In this document: positions 41,909 to 50,851 of the stretch, one piece after another | Numbering within the stretch: position 1 is the first letter of the stretch | Layout: every line of letters starts with the position of its first letter | NCBI GenBank assembly: GCA_023441055.1 | Contig: JAEZQY010000047.1 | Coordinates: forward strand, 248,001 to 312,000 | Reading direction: 5' to 3' | DNA length: 64,000 nt | Source of the DNA: Bacillota bacterium | GTDB taxonomy: Bacteria > Bacillota > Bacilli > Paenibacillales > UBA4045 | Made by a program: the position numbers and the translations under genes | The notes under the pieces: model-generated | What the model saw: the letters and a program-made list of their open reading frames with translations, nothing else | Told to the model about the DNA's origin: nothing | Databases searched by the model: none

Positions 41909-44900
41909 AGTCATTCACCCCGTCCCACGGTTCATAGATCCTCGGAACCTCTAGCTGTCTTATGATTCGTCCATTCTCATCAAGCAGACCAAATTCCGTC
42001 TCCTTCCGCTTGATCTCCCGATCAATATTCCGCTGTGCCTCCTGCAATGATGAACGGTAATTTTGACCACTCAGCACCGTTCGATTCCAAGCATTCTGAA
42101 ATTCGCGAGATATGAAGTATGATCCTGGTATATTCGGTATTCCACGATACCATCGCCATTGCTCTAATATCGGTTCCAACTCCTGACTGCTCCAGGGCAG
42201 CTGTATGAACGCGTCCAAATTCGCAGTGTTCCATCGGAAAGCAACACCATATAGACTTTCAAGTGTTGCACCAAACTCTTGTTGTGTATCTGCGCTAAGC
42301 AGCCATTGCAAGAATGTCCAAGCTTCCTGCTGCTTGTCAGACTTTTTGAATATCATTGCAGAAGTCTGACCACCTGTTCCTACTTCGGAAGTAGTCGTCT
42401 GCCCTTCCAAGCCCTGCGCCAGCGCAGATGCATTGCCGCCCGCCCAGCGGACGATCTCGCCGTCAGATTGTTCCACACCAGGCAATGGAACCATGCCCCA
42501 CCAGCCTGTCAGCTCAGGAGCACCGACAGACAACTCCACATAGGTGTTGAAATCTGCAATTCCTATCGGCATGTCTCCGTCGCGGAAGTGCTGATAGAAG
42601 CTTGAGACCTGTTCAGGTATACCATAGATACTGTACAAATCAGTATAATGTCGGAACGCTTCATAGGCTTCAGTCGTATTCAGGCCCGCGCCGGTAGAAG
42701 ATTCATTGTAGAAGTCAGCACCATATTGATACAGCATTGCTGTATAGATGCTCTGTGGTATGAAGAAATCATAGTAATGCTGCCCTAAGGTTGGCAGCAT
42801 GTCATATACATCCTGCCAGGTTTGCGGCACATCAAGACTAAGCTTATCTAGAATGTCCTTGCGATAATACAGCATCTGAAAGGACTGGGTAATTGGCAGT
42901 CCATAGTAATTTCCGTCATATACATAAGGCATCAGTGCCCCTGGTGCAAACTGGCTGGCGATTTGTTCGAAATCATTGAAATCGGACAGTGCAACTGCAG
43001 CATCACGCAAGCCATAGTTCACCGGCTGACCCTCACCCAAGCCTAGTGCGACATCTGGCTGCTCACCTGCTGAATTGGCTAACACAAGCACCTGTTCACT
43101 TGGCAGCAGATTCACTCTTACTTGAATGCCTGTTTGCGGAGTAAAATACTGATCGACCATTTCTTGCATCAAGTCCACGTAATCTCGACCGTATTTCATC
43201 CAGACCTGCAGCACTTCATCATCGTCATTGGATACAAGATTGGTTTGGATAAAGGAGTAGTAGAAGTTCTTAATACCTTGGACAGCTCTTTCCCAGAAGT
43301 TCGCCTTCATCTTCGGCAACTCAGCGCCGCTCGGAATTACATAGATCGTATCAAGCTGCAGCGGTACAGCAGTAATCAGTATACGCGTGTTGCCTACACT
43401 GCTTTGAATACTTGAAATCCGATCCCGATTATTCGGAATCTCATTAGGCTCCTGCAATAGTGAAGCAATATCCTCTGCCGAGGTTCCAAGCATGGTGGAT
43501 ACATTATCCTTATTTCCATTAACGTCAATTGCTATCTGCTCCAACTGATGCAGCTTGTCCTGTATCACCTTTAACTGTTCTAGCAACTCTGGATATTGTT
43601 CCGCTACACGCCATGTACGTTGTGAATCTACATTCCCGCCTGTCAGCGAGAATAACTCCTGTGACACAACATTTAAATATTGAATGACATTCTCCGTCTC
43701 CATCAAGAGGCCTTGATAAGGCGCATATGTAGCTCTCATCGTGAGGGAATGCTTTCCCTTCTCGAGGTAGAATTGGAACGGTTCACCTTCTTCGTTAGAC
43801 AACAGCTTGCCTTCCCAGTTTTTCTGATAAGCGAATCGATAGTTTTCTAGTTCCACGAAGGGGATCTCCCCATCAATCAGAATGGTGCGGAAAACCGAAT
43901 GACCCGGATCAAAATTCTGCAACTTTCTCAGAGCAATTGTATACAAACCAGGCTCGTCAACCATAAATTCCCACGCTACCTCATGACCACCGGTCCTCCA
44001 ACCGGTTCCTCCGAGCGAATTGAACCGACGCTTTCCTTCCGTCTTAGGTGTCATAGCAGCATCCTTGCTCGACCGCACTTGAACTGACACCGTGTTCTTA
44101 TGTGAAACTTGTTCAGCCTCAATGGTAATCACTTCTGCGTTCAGCGGCTTGGTATCGGGATATTGCAATTTCTTCTGTGCATATTCAAGCACATCATCTG
44201 GTCGTTCAAGCGTAATGCGTTCCAGAATTACCGAATCATCTGTGGATATTCGAAGTGTATGTATGCCCTCTTCCATATACCACAGCAGAGGCGTGGCATA
44301 TGCGCCAGATATATCATGAATTTTGGCTTCTATCCATTCATAGACTTGAATGGCTCGCGGTCTCATGTCTTCCCCAAGACTATTCAGCTTCAATGGAAAA
44401 TCGTCATGAAATTTACGGTACAGCGCCAAGCTCTTCGCTTCGCGGAAGGGATAGTGTCCATTGATCTGAATCCCAATCTTTGCTTCTGCACGAATTTCCG
44501 AGCGATTACCGTCCCTCTCGTGAGGATATGAATAATAAGAGATGCTCATCTGATACAGCGCAGCCTCTTCGATTTGAAATTTATATTCAATCCAGTTTTC
44601 CTTCTCATTCTGCCATATGAGAACTGAATCTCTTCCTGCAAAAGCGCCGATGTTTAACTCCTGTCCTTCGGAATGACCAGACACTTCATTCGCCGGGATG
44701 ACAATGGCTTCATTCGCAGGTTCGGCTCCTGCTTGCTGCCAGTTGCCCAGTTGCTCCATATAATAAGGCTCTTGTTCTTGAAAATGCGGGATACTCACAC
44801 CCAAACCTGACTGAAATACAGCAGCTTCCTCTGACATACTTCTGGCTTGCCCACTCACATGTCCGAGCAAAGTGGAAGTTACAAAGAGCAGTCCCACAAG

Positions 44901-44936
44901 GGCAATATGAATTAGCTTCAAAGCTCTTGTTCTCAT
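41895..44936 (-). CDS. Giant solute-binding protein with carbohydrate-binding front
   Basis: A 1013-residue exported protein, more than twice the usual binding-protein size. A Sec signal (IHIALVGLLFVTSTLLGHVS) has no lipobox cysteine. Residues about 40-430 hold two beta-sandwich-like repeats (WIEYKFQIEEAALYQMSISY and HEVAWEFMVDEPGLYTIALR), resembling carbohydrate-binding modules. A helical linker follows. Residues about 560-1000 are a MalE-type binding domain (VNLLPSEQVLVLANSAGEQP, YGLPITQSFQMLYYRKDILD). GGAGG precedes ATG 44936. It probably gives the first permease pair its specificity. Confidence 0.87.
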   Translation of the reverse strand: MRTRALKLIHIALVGLLFVTSTLLGHVSGQARSMSEEAAVFQSGLGVSIPHFQEQEPYYMEQLGNWQQAGAEPANEAIVIPANEVSGHSEGQELNIGAFAGRDSVLIWQNEKENWIEYKFQIEEAALYQMSISYYSYPHERDGNRSEIRAEAKIGIQINGHYPFREAKSLALYRKFHDDFPLKLNSLGEDMRPRAIQVYEWIEAKIHDISGAYATPLLWYMEEGIHTLRISTDDSVILERITLERPDDVLEYAQKKLQYPDTKPLNAEVITIEAEQVSHKNTVSVQVRSSKDAAMTPKTEGKRRFNSLGGTGWRTGGHEVAWEFMVDEPGLYTIALRKLQNFDPGHSVFRTILIDGEIPFVELENYRFAYQKNWEGKLLSNEEGEPFQFYLEKGKHSLTMRATYAPYQGLLMETENVIQYLNVVSQELFSLTGGNVDSQRTWRVAEQYPELLEQLKVIQDKLHQLEQIAIDVNGNKDNVSTMLGTSAEDIASLLQEPNEIPNNRDRISSIQSSVGNTRILITAVPLQLDTIYVIPSGAELPKMKANFWERAVQGIKNFYYSFIQTNLVSNDDDEVLQVWMKYGRDYVDLMQEMVDQYFTPQTGIQVRVNLLPSEQVLVLANSAGEQPDVALGLGEGQPVNYGLRDAAVALSDFNDFEQIASQFAPGALMPYVYDGNYYGLPITQSFQMLYYRKDILDKLSLDVPQTWQDVYDMLPTLGQHYYDFFIPQSIYTAMLYQYGADFYNESSTGAGLNTTEAYEAFRHYTDLYSIYGIPEQVSSFYQHFRDGDMPIGIADFNTYVELSVGAPELTGWWGMVPLPGVEQSDGEIVRWAGGNASALAQGLEGQTTTSEVGTGGQTSAMIFKKSDKQQEAWTFLQWLLSADTQQEFGATLESLYGVAFRWNTANLDAFIQLPWSSQELEPILEQWRWYRGIPNIPGSYFISREFQNAWNRTVLSGQNYRSSLQEAQRNIDREIKRKETEFGLLDENGRIIRQLEVPRIYEPWDGVNDYVEH

Positions 44937-44951
44937 CACTGGACCTCCGTT

Positions 44952-46079
44952 CTATCTAATATCATGCAGTAAATTCACACCGGAGTCAGGATGGAAGAAA
45001 ATCACCTTATTCATATCGACTGACACCTTAACCTTCATCTGCTCCTCATAGCGATAACGCGGGTGAGTACGGACAATCAGATTCTTTCTCTGACCAATAT
45101 CCAGATGGGTAAAGCGGTCAGCCCCCATTAACTCACTCATTTGGAACACGCCTGTAAGCATCTGATCCTGGCTTAATTCTTGTCGCTCCGTCTCAACGCT
45201 GAGATCCTCAGGCCGAACACCTAGTACAGCCATTCTATCTATTCGATTAAGGCCTCTTAGTGCCTTTGCTTGAATATCTGCGATTCGTAAGGCAAATCGC
45301 TTCGTTTGAAAATATAGCTGATCGTTCTGCTCCACGATATATCCATCCATGAAATTCATTGGAGGCGAGCCTATGAATTCCCCTACAAAACGATTGACAG
45401 GATTGGAATAAATCACTTCTGGTGTATCTGACTGCTGGATGATACCGTCTTTCATCACTACGATCCGATCGCCCATTGTCATCGCTTCGGTCTGATCATG
45501 TGTGACATAAATTGTTGTGACGCCAAGCTTTTTCTGCAAGTTGATAATCTCCGTCCGCATCTGAACCCTGAGCTTAGCATCCAGATTCGATAACGGTTCA
45601 TCCATCAGGAATACTTGCGGATTGCGGACAATCGCTCTTCCTAAGGCCACACGCTGGCGCTGACCGCCTGACAGCTCCTTTGGCTTTCTGCTTAGATAGT
45701 TTTCCAGCTCCAGCACTTTAGCTGCTCGCTTTACAGCTAGATCAATCTCATACTTCGGCATTTTTCTTAACCGTAGACCGAAAGCGATATTCTCATATAC
45801 GCTCATATTCGGATACAGGGCATAGTTCTGGAACACCATTGCGATATCACGATCCTTGGGCGGCAGATCATTTATTTTCTTCTGGTTAATGTAGATCTCA
45901 CCTTCCGATATATCCTCAAGCCCTGCGATCATTCGTAGTGTGGTCGACTTGCCGCATCCAGAGGGGCCGACGAATACAATAAACTCCTGGTCCACTACTT
46001 CCAGATTAAAGTCCTTGACCACCATTTGATTGTCCTTGCCATATGTTTTATACACATGATTAAATAGAATGCTTGCCAT
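44952..46079 (-). CDS. Sugar ABC transporter ATPase, MsmX/UgpC type
   Basis: A 375-residue ATPase with Walker A GPSGCGKST, signature LSGGQRQRVALGRAIVRNPQ, Walker B VFLMDEPLSNLDAKL, switch VTHDQTEAMTMGDRI and a C-terminal TOBE domain. It is the general energiser of CUT1 sugar importers and may serve both permease pairs here. ATG 46079 follows AAAGGG; the longer frame to 46193 crosses the promoter. It is the first gene of the transport operon and sits behind a perfect cre match. Confidence 0.93.
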   Translation of the reverse strand: MASILFNHVYKTYGKDNQMVVKDFNLEVVDQEFIVFVGPSGCGKSTTLRMIAGLEDISEGEIYINQKKINDLPPKDRDIAMVFQNYALYPNMSVYENIAFGLRLRKMPKYEIDLAVKRAAKVLELENYLSRKPKELSGGQRQRVALGRAIVRNPQVFLMDEPLSNLDAKLRVQMRTEIINLQKKLGVTTIYVTHDQTEAMTMGDRIVVMKDGIIQQSDTPEVIYSNPVNRFVGEFIGSPPMNFMDGYIVEQNDQLYFQTKRFALRIADIQAKALRGLNRIDRMAVLGVRPEDLSVETERQELSQDQMLTGVFQMSELMGADRFTHLDIGQRKNLIVRTHPRYRYEEQMKVKVSVDMNKVIFFHPDSGVNLLHDIR

Positions 46080-46104
46080 GGAAACAGCCCTTTCTCCACG
46101 AGGT

Positions 46105-46136
46105 ATGTAAACGGTTTCTTTCTTAGTTCCATTATA
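46105..46136 (-). promoter_or_regulatory. -10 box and CcpA cre site before the sugar ABC operon
   Basis: ATGTAAACGGTTTCT (46105-46119) fits all fixed positions of the cre consensus WTGNAANCGNWNNCW. On the minus strand TATAAT (46136-46131) lies just upstream, giving a transcript start near 46124 and a cre at about +5 to +19, a position where CcpA represses. No good -35 box is seen at 17 bases. Confidence 0.75.
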
Positions 46137-46164
46137 GGGACTTTCCTGTGAAGACAGTGTAAAT

Positions 46165-46211
46165 ATTAAAAAACAACCGACCCCCTTTTGCATGTTTTGG
46201 GAGTCGGTTGA
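46165..46211 (-). terminator. Intrinsic terminator of the hydrolase/sialidase-like operon
   Basis: On the minus strand CAACCGAC (46210-46203) pairs with GTCGGTTG (46181-46174), extended by CCC/GGG, then TTTTTTAATATT. It begins six bases after the hydrolase stop at 46216, separating that operon from the ATPase operon. Confidence 0.85.
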
Positions 46212-46215
46212 ACAA

Positions 46216-46974
46216 TCAGGTCACTTCATCTCGGTCAACATAAGCTGCAATCATGTCTCCTAATAAACTAGGGTACTGTCTGGTTAATGAATGCCCGCCA
46301 TTGAGAATCCACTCCAATTGAATATGTGGAACGTCTGGAATGAGCAGCTTCGACCTCGATGGCCGATCTTTCATCCCGCGATCTCCCCATATTTCTAGAA
46401 CTGGCACATTGGTTTGCATTAGCAGCTGTTCGCCCTTTGTCCATCGGGTCCATATTTTCGAGTATTCCCTCAACTCATCCTCTGTCCAGTGCGAAGCGGA
46501 GAATTGCCTATAATAGCTGCTGAGCGCTCTCTGTTCTTCGGTCAAAGTTTGATTCTTGAGGCCATGAAATGCATCTCGCTCTACCGAATAGTGGGTCCAT
46601 CCTTCAATTGCAATTACGCCGTCTAATCGCTCTGCAGCATGATCCAGCATCTCTACCGCAATCATTCCGCCGATTGAATGACCGCCAATATAGAATCGTT
46701 CTATCCCAGCAGCATTAATAATCTCCAAGATCTGTGCAGCGAACTGCTCGATCGTTCCATCCATCGTCTTCGGCCTGCTCTTGCCGAAGCCGGGAAGCTC
46801 AGCGAGCAGAATGTTTGCCTTGATGCCAGAATGCTCAAGAACCGGCAACCACACCCGATAACTGCCGTAGCTGCCCGGAATCAGAACGACAGTATACTCA
46901 CTTGATTGATCTGCATAATACCCGTACAGTGTATACTCGCCTGATTGACATTCAATTTCAATGAAGTTCAGCAT
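46216..46974 (-). CDS. Alpha/beta-fold hydrolase
   Basis: A 252-residue alpha/beta hydrolase: oxyanion region LIPGSYGSYRVWLPVLEHSG, nucleophile elbow GGHSIGGMIAVEML (Ser), acid region VLEIWGDRGMKDRP (Asp) and catalytic histidine in NGGHSLTRQYP. It lacks a signal peptide, so is cytosolic. Related enzymes are esterases or C-C hydrolases. It follows the sialidase-like gene by 11 bases and ends at a terminator, so it is the last gene of the catabolic operon. Confidence 0.86.
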   Translation of the reverse strand: MLNFIEIECQSGEYTLYGYYADQSSEYTVVLIPGSYGSYRVWLPVLEHSGIKANILLAELPGFGKSRPKTMDGTIEQFAAQILEIINAAGIERFYIGGHSIGGMIAVEMLDHAAERLDGVIAIEGWTHYSVERDAFHGLKNQTLTEEQRALSSYYRQFSASHWTEDELREYSKIWTRWTKGEQLLMQTNVPVLEIWGDRGMKDRPSRSKLLIPDVPHIQLEWILNGGHSLTRQYPSLLGDMIAAYVDRDEVT

Positions 46975-46985
46975 GTATGAGCTCC

Positions 46986-47951
46986 TTACTCCACTAAAAC
47001 TTCACAGAATTTTATTGTTTTTCGTTTCCAGGTATAAGTCATGTAGAGATGATTACCATTTGCAATGATTGCAGGATAAGAGTATTCGCCTGGTTCCTTC
47101 TCAAGAACGAACGGTTCTCCCCATGTCTTTCCATTATCCGAAGAGGATCTCAGAATCAAAGGCGTACGGGGGCCCCAGTTTAAGCCGACAGGATTAAAGA
47201 TCAACACCAGATTGCCATTGTCTAGTTGTACCAGATCAATGCCGCTATTGTTATTAGGAAGACCTATCGGATACGCTTCACACCAACTTCGTCCGCCATC
47301 TGTGGAGTCGCTTCGATAAATCTCAGCTGTTGATGTGCGAACCAGCATATGCACACCTTTCGCTGTTTCCCACACAGTTGGCTGGATCATGCCAACACCA
47401 TAAAATCGATTGCGATCAAATGGAACGTAAGCACTTTGTGTCCAGGTCTTGCCTTCATCGTGCGAAATATCGACAAAGGCATCCCATGAGTCATTCGTTT
47501 CAATTGAAGCTGGCGAAATCAAAGTTTCATCAGCCAGCAATATCGGTTTACAGCGGACAGGTCCTCGACCTCCGATATCACCAGGAACAAGATCGATTGG
47601 TGATGACCAGGTTCTGCCATGATCCTCCGAACAGATGAAGCGAGTCCACCAATTCTTCACCTTTTTGCCCACCTTGTAATAGAGCTGAAGCTGGCCTGAG
47701 ACCGTGTAATACAACACGGGATTCCAATGCGGCAAGTTCTCTTCATCCGCGATCTTGATTGGCGTACCCCAGTTTCCATCTTCACGAATGGCGATCCAAA
47801 TAGCGACATCGTCTGCTCCTTCCTTGGTTCCTGCAAACCAGCTGGCAGCCAATCGTTCTCCTGGCAAGCTGACTATCGAGGAGGCGTGGCAGTTGTTAAA
47901 GTATTGATCTGCCTCGAAAATATCGGCGCTTTTGATGGAAGTATATTTCAT
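46986..47951 (-). CDS. Sialidase-like BNR/Asp-box protein
   Basis: A 321-residue beta-propeller with four Asp-boxes: SEDHGRTW, SHDEGKTW, STDGGRSW and SSDNGKTW, plus an early HASSIVSLPGERLAASWFAG typical of the BNR_2 group. There is no signal peptide, so it should work inside the cell on an imported oligosaccharide. True sialidases carry an arginine triad; I cannot confirm all three. The family also includes other glycosidases and lyases, so the substrate is open. It lies between the binding protein and the hydrolase genes. Confidence 0.78.
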   Translation of the reverse strand: MKYTSIKSADIFEADQYFNNCHASSIVSLPGERLAASWFAGTKEGADDVAIWIAIREDGNWGTPIKIADEENLPHWNPVLYYTVSGQLQLYYKVGKKVKNWWTRFICSEDHGRTWSSPIDLVPGDIGGRGPVRCKPILLADETLISPASIETNDSWDAFVDISHDEGKTWTQSAYVPFDRNRFYGVGMIQPTVWETAKGVHMLVRTSTAEIYRSDSTDGGRSWCEAYPIGLPNNNSGIDLVQLDNGNLVLIFNPVGLNWGPRTPLILRSSSDNGKTWGEPFVLEKEPGEYSYPAIIANGNHLYMTYTWKRKTIKFCEVLVE

Positions 47952-47978
47952 GTCGTAAGTTCTCCTACCTAATGATTG

Positions 47979-49331
47979 TTATTGACCTAATGTTTTCTTG
48001 ATCTCAGCATTTAAGATTTCGTCTGCCTTGCGAAGAGCAGTGTTAATGTCCTCTCTACCGAAAACAACATTATTAAATGCTTCGCCTGACTGGGTATTCC
48101 CAACACCATTCCAGGTGAAAGGCATGGTTTTATGCGGTGTGCCTTGCTTCGTAGCGAATACCGCTGCTAAATTCTTTGATTCCAGACCTGCATAATTTGA
48201 TGCAAAGGTACTCTCTGCTGAGCTCAACGAAGGAACTACACCATTAGCAGATATCGCATTCTGCACTTCTTCAGAAACCGAGGTAAGCACAACTCTAAAT
48301 GCATCGTCTTTATGCTTGCTAGTCGATGTCACTGTCAACAGATTAGTTGTTATGTTAAAACCAACGCCTGGCGCTTTGTCATATGAAGGTAGCGTTACAA
48401 CATCCCAATTCAATTCCGGTCTTTCAGCTAGAATCGAAAGCTGATTGCCATTAGGGAACATTGCAACAACTTTCTCATCGAAGAATCCCTTGCTAGAACC
48501 TGCCTTGAAATCTGCAGGATCTATTGGTTCATTGCCAGGTATGCTGTATACAGGAGCCAATGTTTCAAACACATATTTCCATTCTTCTGTATTAAGCAAC
48601 GATTTTTGAGCTTCCTCATCTGCAAAATTCAGACCAAGCGGACTCTTTAGTCTCCACATATCGGTCAATTGCAATCCCTTATATTGCACGCCATCCTTTG
48701 TACCTGTTACCTTGGCTGTAAGATCGATTGCATCCTGCCAAGTCATATTATCGGTTGGATAATCGACACCGAACATATCGAATATATCTTTGTTATAATA
48801 CAAGGCGCTGAAATTGCCTATAATTGGGAGTCCCAACAATTTTCCTTCGGTAGATAAAGCCTTGGTTGTCTCAATTAACCCTGAATTAATGAGCCCTAGG
48901 TCATATCCAAACTTCTCGACGTAGGGATTCAAATCTTCTACCAAATCCACTTTGTCTGCATTTCTAGCGCCACCCTCACCTACGATCAGAAGGTCTGGCT
49001 CTATACCAGTCGCAAGCTGCTTAGCGAAATCAATCGTGTTGTCTCCTACCACCTCGAGTGTAATATGCGGCCACTGATTTTTTACTGCTTCCTCAATGTA
49101 GGCATATTCATTCTTGGAAACCGTTACAATCACCTTCAAGGTAACCGGATCCAGCTTTTCCTGCACAGGCTCCGGTTTCACTGCTGGTTTATCTACCGCC
49201 TCAGAGGCTGGAGCAGGTGTTTCTAATGCAGTATTATCGGAATTATTAGTCGATGCATTATTATTCGTACCACAACCGATCACTGTGACCAACAACGCAA
49301 GAACACAAATGAAACCTAACCATTTCCTCAT
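47979..49331 (-). CDS. Extracellular solute-binding lipoprotein
   Basis: A 450-residue family-1 binding protein. The lipoprotein signal LLVTVIGCGTNNN gives a lipid-anchored cysteine, followed by an Asn/Ser and Pro/Glu-rich tether. The body has KLLGLPIIGNFSALYYNKDI and FDEKVVAMFPNGNQLSILAE, typical of CUT1 sugar-binding proteins. AGGGGTG precedes ATG 49331. It has no permease in its own operon; the orphan permease pair at 33787-35665 is the obvious candidate partner. Confidence 0.92.
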   Translation of the reverse strand: MRKWLGFICVLALLVTVIGCGTNNNASTNNSDNTALETPAPASEAVDKPAVKPEPVQEKLDPVTLKVIVTVSKNEYAYIEEAVKNQWPHITLEVVGDNTIDFAKQLATGIEPDLLIVGEGGARNADKVDLVEDLNPYVEKFGYDLGLINSGLIETTKALSTEGKLLGLPIIGNFSALYYNKDIFDMFGVDYPTDNMTWQDAIDLTAKVTGTKDGVQYKGLQLTDMWRLKSPLGLNFADEEAQKSLLNTEEWKYVFETLAPVYSIPGNEPIDPADFKAGSSKGFFDEKVVAMFPNGNQLSILAERPELNWDVVTLPSYDKAPGVGFNITTNLLTVTSTSKHKDDAFRVVLTSVSEEVQNAISANGVVPSLSSAESTFASNYAGLESKNLAAVFATKQGTPHKTMPFTWNGVGNTQSGEAFNNVVFGREDINTALRKADEILNAEIKKTLGQ

Positions 49332-49430
49332 ACATATTCACCCCTATTATTATTATTAACTGCCTATGAAACTATTACATTTTCAGCGATTCTAACCGTT
49401 CTACATCACCCCTTATTAAAGTTAAGTAGT

Positions 49431-50708
49431 TTACAGTTCTAGGTTGGCCCCATTTGCTTCTAGTGACTTGCGGACCATCAAAGGGTCGATATCACGGATT
49501 TGGGCATTGCGCTGCACACTGAATGCTGCAGTGATACCGGCAGCCTGACCCATCATCGAGCAAGTTGTCATGACTCTCGCGGAGGACAGTGCAAGCTGAT
49601 CAGCAGACAGACATCTGCCTGCTACCATCAAATTCTGAGCATCCTTAGCAATCAAGCAGCGCAGCGGGATGTGATATGGAGGCACCTTCAAATCCTTATG
49701 ATCCAGGACATAAGTCCGCTTGTCGTCATCCGGCTTATGAGCGTCGAGATAATAAACCCCTCTGGCTATCGCATCATCAAATCTTCGACCGGCTCTCAGG
49801 TCTTCTACTTGCAGCACATAATCGCCTAATACCCGGCGCCCCTCGCGAATACCGATCTGTGGAGAACAATACTCCAGCAAGAACTTCCGCTTCTCCACGC
49901 GTTGATAATAATCCAATACTTCCATCATTCTCCTGCGTCCTCTAATCTCCGCAGCAGTCATGCTTTCTGTATCCGTGGAATCAAACTTGGGAATTTTGAC
50001 CTTAATAGCATTTGACTTAGGACCGTTCGGCCAGATGGTCGTCATAGGCAGATCCTCCTTGGCTCGAATCTCTTCAAACCAGCCCGGAGGCACCTCCTCC
50101 TTGCAATCTTCTTCCTCAGCATGTCTAACGAAGAACATCATCGACATTGGCAGTTGGACTTGATCACCAGGGCGACCCTTCATAGTCGAGAAGCCAGCCA
50201 GATGCGCAAGCTGTGCTTCACCGGTGCAGTCAATAAATTGTCGAGCGCGCAACGCCTCAGGACCTGACCTTCCGCACACAATGCATTCTTTGATCTGACC
50301 GTTCTCTGTAACCGATACATCTACAAACTGTGTATGCAACAGAAGTTTGACACCATAACGTAGCAGAAGCTCTTGTAATACAATGGGCAAAATCGAGTGA
50401 TTGAAAAGTCTGTGATCCGCCTTGGGATAGGGTGTATAGTCAGCAACTGCTTGGAATTCCCCTAGCTCCGCGATGATTTCATCGAATACCTGGCCTTGTC
50501 CAGCCGTTTCCCCGCAGAATGCGCCAACACCACCTATAGTTGCATTACCGCCTACGGTCGCAAATCGTTCGATCAAAATCACCTTTACACCCATTCTGGC
50601 GGCTGCGAGCGCTGCGGTTACTCCAGCCATTCCACCTCCTATGACCGCTACATCCGCTTCATAGCGCAATGGTACTTGTCTAGCCCAGGAGACCTTCTGA
50701 GTATCCAT
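49431..50708 (-). CDS. FAD-dependent oxidoreductase (FAD_oxidored family)
   Basis: A protein of 425-428 residues. Near the N-terminus VAVIGGGMAGVTAALAAARM is the FAD-binding Rossmann motif, followed by VKVILIERFATVGGNATIGG; near the end NLMVAGRCLSADQLALSSAR and TCSMMGQAAGITAA complete FAD binding. Members of this group next to sugar ABC genes are common in Paenibacillus and are probably dehydrogenases of sugar derivatives. The start is ATG 50708 (GGGGTG six bases upstream); GTG 50717 is also possible. It may begin the operon that continues with the binding protein. Confidence 0.88.
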   Translation of the reverse strand: MDTQKVSWARQVPLRYEADVAVIGGGMAGVTAALAAARMGVKVILIERFATVGGNATIGGVGAFCGETAGQGQVFDEIIAELGEFQAVADYTPYPKADHRLFNHSILPIVLQELLLRYGVKLLLHTQFVDVSVTENGQIKECIVCGRSGPEALRARQFIDCTGEAQLAHLAGFSTMKGRPGDQVQLPMSMMFFVRHAEEEDCKEEVPPGWFEEIRAKEDLPMTTIWPNGPKSNAIKVKIPKFDSTDTESMTAAEIRGRRRMMEVLDYYQRVEKRKFLLEYCSPQIGIREGRRVLGDYVLQVEDLRAGRRFDDAIARGVYYLDAHKPDDDKRTYVLDHKDLKVPPYHIPLRCLIAKDAQNLMVAGRCLSADQLALSSARVMTTCSMMGQAAGITAAFSVQRNAQIRDIDPLMVRKSLEANGANLEL

Positions 50709-50851
50709 GTTGTTCACCCCATGTCCTGTTCATTGAGATTTTCTATCTATATTGAATAGTATACGGACTCTGAGTACCTGTTTATATGTAGAATAGTATT
50801 CAAATGATGAAGGATATTATCCGATTCAGATTACTTGGGGCCGCTCACAGA

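Noticed and set aside
46986..47951. Confirmed sialidase
   Set aside because: Asp-boxes are structural and occur in many propellers; the arginine triad could not be verified and no sialic-acid catabolic genes are near.
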